Origin: Gammaproteobacteria bacterium UBA3532
GTDB lineage: Bacteria; Pseudomonadota; Gammaproteobacteria; Enterobacterales; UBA3532
NCBI GenBank assembly: GCA_002376965.1
Contig: DFOV01000086.1
Coordinates: forward strand, 1 to 14,147
Reading direction: 5' to 3'
DNA length: 14,147 bases
The position numbers were made by a program, and so were the translations under genes. Position 1 is the stretch's first letter. Each line of letters opens with the position of its first letter. Below, piece by piece: positions 12,378 to 14,147 of this stretch. Under the pieces are notes generated by a model. That model was not told where the DNA came from. It made no database searches and saw only the letters and a list, made by a program, of their open reading frames with translations.

Positions 12378-14147
12378 ATGAATACCCCTAAGCAGCCTTT
12401 GGTAAAAAAGCTTACCCTATCCAGTAGCCAGCCCTTGTCATATCAATTACAGAAGCACATTGCTGGCCCTATTCAACGCTACCTCGGTTTTTATCGAGCC
12501 AACCTGTGGTGGTATGAACCCATCAGCAAGCACGCCTCGCTCCCCTGCACTCAGCCACTGCAATGGGTGCTACTGCAGACGACGAATGGTTACGCAGCTT
12601 TGCTACCCGATAACCAGGTGAAACAGGAGTTAGTGTTCAGCTATGATGGTCTTCAATTTACTCTATATAACCAGCTAGAGGATGACGACATTTCATCGCT
12701 TGGTGAGCAAACGCCAGCGCCTGGCGCTCAAATACCAATGCCAAACGACCAGGACTGGTTTGTATGGCTCAGCGTACACAGCAATCCCTATCTTTGTATA
12801 GCCGAAGCGTTTAAGGCACTGCGCAGCTCTATCCCTTCCATGCCACTTGCGCCTTGGTGGCGCAAGCTCGGTTGGTGTACCTGGGATGCATTTTATACCT
12901 CGGTTTCGATCGATGGCATTATCGCAGGTTTGGAACAGCTGACCGCCTTAGGGCACTGCCCCGGCTGGATGATTATTGATGATGGCTGGCAACAAACGTC
13001 CGATAACAAACTCGTTGCAACGACACCAGATCCCGTCAAATTTACCAATACATTGCATCAGGATGTCGCTCGTATTAAACAACAATTTTCGTTAGACCTT
13101 GGTGTTTGGCATGCCTTGTTTGGCTATTGGGGCGGCTGGTCACCCGACGCTCCTTGGCCCGCCTACGAATTTATCGATAATGAGGTACAGTTGTGGCCTA
13201 AGAATAACAAGCTCACCTATACCCACATTGTCGCCCCATCGGATATAGCGAAATGGTACGACAATTATCATCAGCAATTAAACGAGGCGGGAGTCGACTT
13301 TGTTAAAATCGACGGACAGGCTTTTGTCGATCATCTAGTATCGGAGCTCCAGCAGCGCTCCGACACAACACAGGCATACCAACAAGCCATCAATAGCAGT
13401 GTTAACCAGAATTTTTCGCAGCAAAATATCCACTGCATGGCCCATCACCCTCATATCATAGCCAATGCATCTTGCGCTATTTGGCGCAATTCCGATGACT
13501 ATTTTCCGCGTGACGATGCCGACCACGGCAAGCATATTATGAACAATGCCTTCAATGCATTGTGGGGGTGTAGCATCGGACTACCAGACTGGGATATGTT
13601 TCAATCATGTCACCCGCACAGTGAATACCATGCCTTAGCCAGAGTCATTTCCGGTGGGCCGATTTACCTTAGCGATAGCCCTGGTCAACATGATCATAGT
13701 CTGATCGACAAGCTAGTTATTCATCACAATCAACTGCTCCAACCAGACGATATCGCCCTGCCAACGCCCGCCAGTCTTTTTCGCGCCCACCATGATCGGC
13801 ATGAGCTTGTCGTGGTGAATAATGTGGCGAATGATGTTCAGTTGCTTGGACTATTCAATTGTCAGAACTACGGCTTCAAGCTCGCCACTGATGTTGGACA
13901 TGATGATTTACGCCAGCCCTGCTCCCAACCGATGACGGTATATAGCTATCGCCAATGCCACGCCGCCCTGCTGGCACCCGAACATCAGTGGCATGTCACC
14001 CTGCCCTCACAAAATGCCGAATTGCTGGCTTTTATTCCCGTAGCTTATGACATGTCCGTGATTGGAGTCGTCGATAAAATACTGACGGCAAAAACCTTTG
14101 AGTCGCTTGAATCGACTCCTGACCATACTGAAATACGCGTTCATTGT
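12378..14147 (+). CDS. GH36-type glycosidase of the raffinose synthase/Sip1 family, 3'-truncated by the window edge
   Basis: 590 codons are visible with no stop; plant relatives have about 750-800. The family hydrolyses or transfers alpha-galactosyl groups (raffinose synthases, alkaline alpha-galactosidases), so an alpha-galactosidase is the most likely function. Signature blocks in order are WWRKLGWCTWDAFYT (about 158-172), MIIDDGWQQ (198-206), DFVKIDGQ with the probable nucleophile Asp312, and IWRNSDDYFPRDDADHGKH with the probable acid/base at Asp373-Asp374. Next come LPDWDMFQSCHPHSEYHALAR and ISGGPIYLSDSPGQHD. These are inferred by family resemblance. There is no signal peptide, so the enzyme is likely cytoplasmic and works on imported oligosaccharides. 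ATG 12378 is the only start after an in-frame TAG at 12342, although its Shine-Dalgarno is poor. It diverges from feoAB. Confidence 0.9.
   Translation, partial: MNTPKQPLVKKLTLSSSQPLSYQLQKHIAGPIQRYLGFYRANLWWYEPISKHASLPCTQPLQWVLLQTTNGYAALLPDNQVKQELVFSYDGLQFTLYNQLEDDDISSLGEQTPAPGAQIPMPNDQDWFVWLSVHSNPYLCIAEAFKALRSSIPSMPLAPWWRKLGWCTWDAFYTSVSIDGIIAGLEQLTALGHCPGWMIIDDGWQQTSDNKLVATTPDPVKFTNTLHQDVARIKQQFSLDLGVWHALFGYWGGWSPDAPWPAYEFIDNEVQLWPKNNKLTYTHIVAPSDIAKWYDNYHQQLNEAGVDFVKIDGQAFVDHLVSELQQRSDTTQAYQQAINSSVNQNFSQQNIHCMAHHPHIIANASCAIWRNSDDYFPRDDADHGKHIMNNAFNALWGCSIGLPDWDMFQSCHPHSEYHALARVISGGPIYLSDSPGQHDHSLIDKLVIHHNQLLQPDDIALPTPASLFRAHHDRHELVVVNNVANDVQLLGLFNCQNYGFKLATDVGHDDLRQPCSQPMTVYSYRQCHAALLAPEHQWHVTLPSQNAELLAFIPVAYDMSVIGVVDKILTAKTFESLESTPDHTEIRVHC

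Noticed and set aside
1..14147. CRISPR array, tRNA or rRNA genes, transposases, toxin-antitoxin or defence modules
   Set aside because: I saw no regularly spaced repeats, tRNA-like cloverleaf, rRNA sequence or signature protein motif of these classes in any gene.

Overview
The window looks like chromosomal DNA from a gammaproteobacterium, probably marine or environmental. The evidence is an RlmF-type 23S rRNA methyltransferase, a feoA-feoB operon behind a Fur/FNR-type control region, E. coli-like promoter elements, and proteins typical of polysaccharide-degrading marine lineages (a surface repeat protein and a raffinose-synthase-like glycosidase). By eye the base composition is close to 50% GC. 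The genus cannot be fixed from the sequence alone. I see no integrase, transposase, tRNA, rRNA or CRISPR array.

Left part (1-2419): a 5'-truncated protein of unknown function (1-714, +) meets a secreted protein of unknown function (678-1424, -) tail to tail, with 37 bases of shared coding sequence. The second gene diverges from rlmF (1511-2419, +) across a short region with one symmetric -10 element that could serve both directions. Middle part (2643-6451): a 946-residue exported protein joins about a dozen Asp-box (BNR) motifs to six calcium-binding FG-GAP/VCBS-type repeats. A stem-loop terminator separates it from a convergent LCM-type (TIGR00027-like) methyltransferase on the minus strand.

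Right-middle part (6599-9612, all +): the circularly permuted ribosome-assembly GTPase RbgA/YlqF; a 39-codon ORF that looks like the first residues of a gamma-glutamylcyclotransferase-fold gene; a 2-keto-4-pentenoate-hydratase-like protein with an apparent signal peptide; and a D-2-hydroxyacid dehydrogenase. Right part: feoB and feoA on the minus strand (9619-12164), overlapping by ATGA, then a 213-base divergent control region. Next comes the start of a GH36/raffinose-synthase-type glycosidase (12378 onward, +) that runs off the window.

The most informative regulatory signal is at 12223-12241. A good Fur box there contains a perfect FNR/Anr palindrome (TTGAT-N4-ATCAA), placed at about -41.5 from the start site predicted by an extended -10 element. 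This suggests that ferrous iron uptake is switched on without oxygen and repressed by iron at one composite site. I found no clear new multi-gene system. The other second-look items are the overlapping unknown gene pair, the exported hydratase-like protein, the GGCT-like gene remnant, in-frame tandem duplications, the cysteine tail of FeoA and a 33-base palindrome in front of the GH36 gene.
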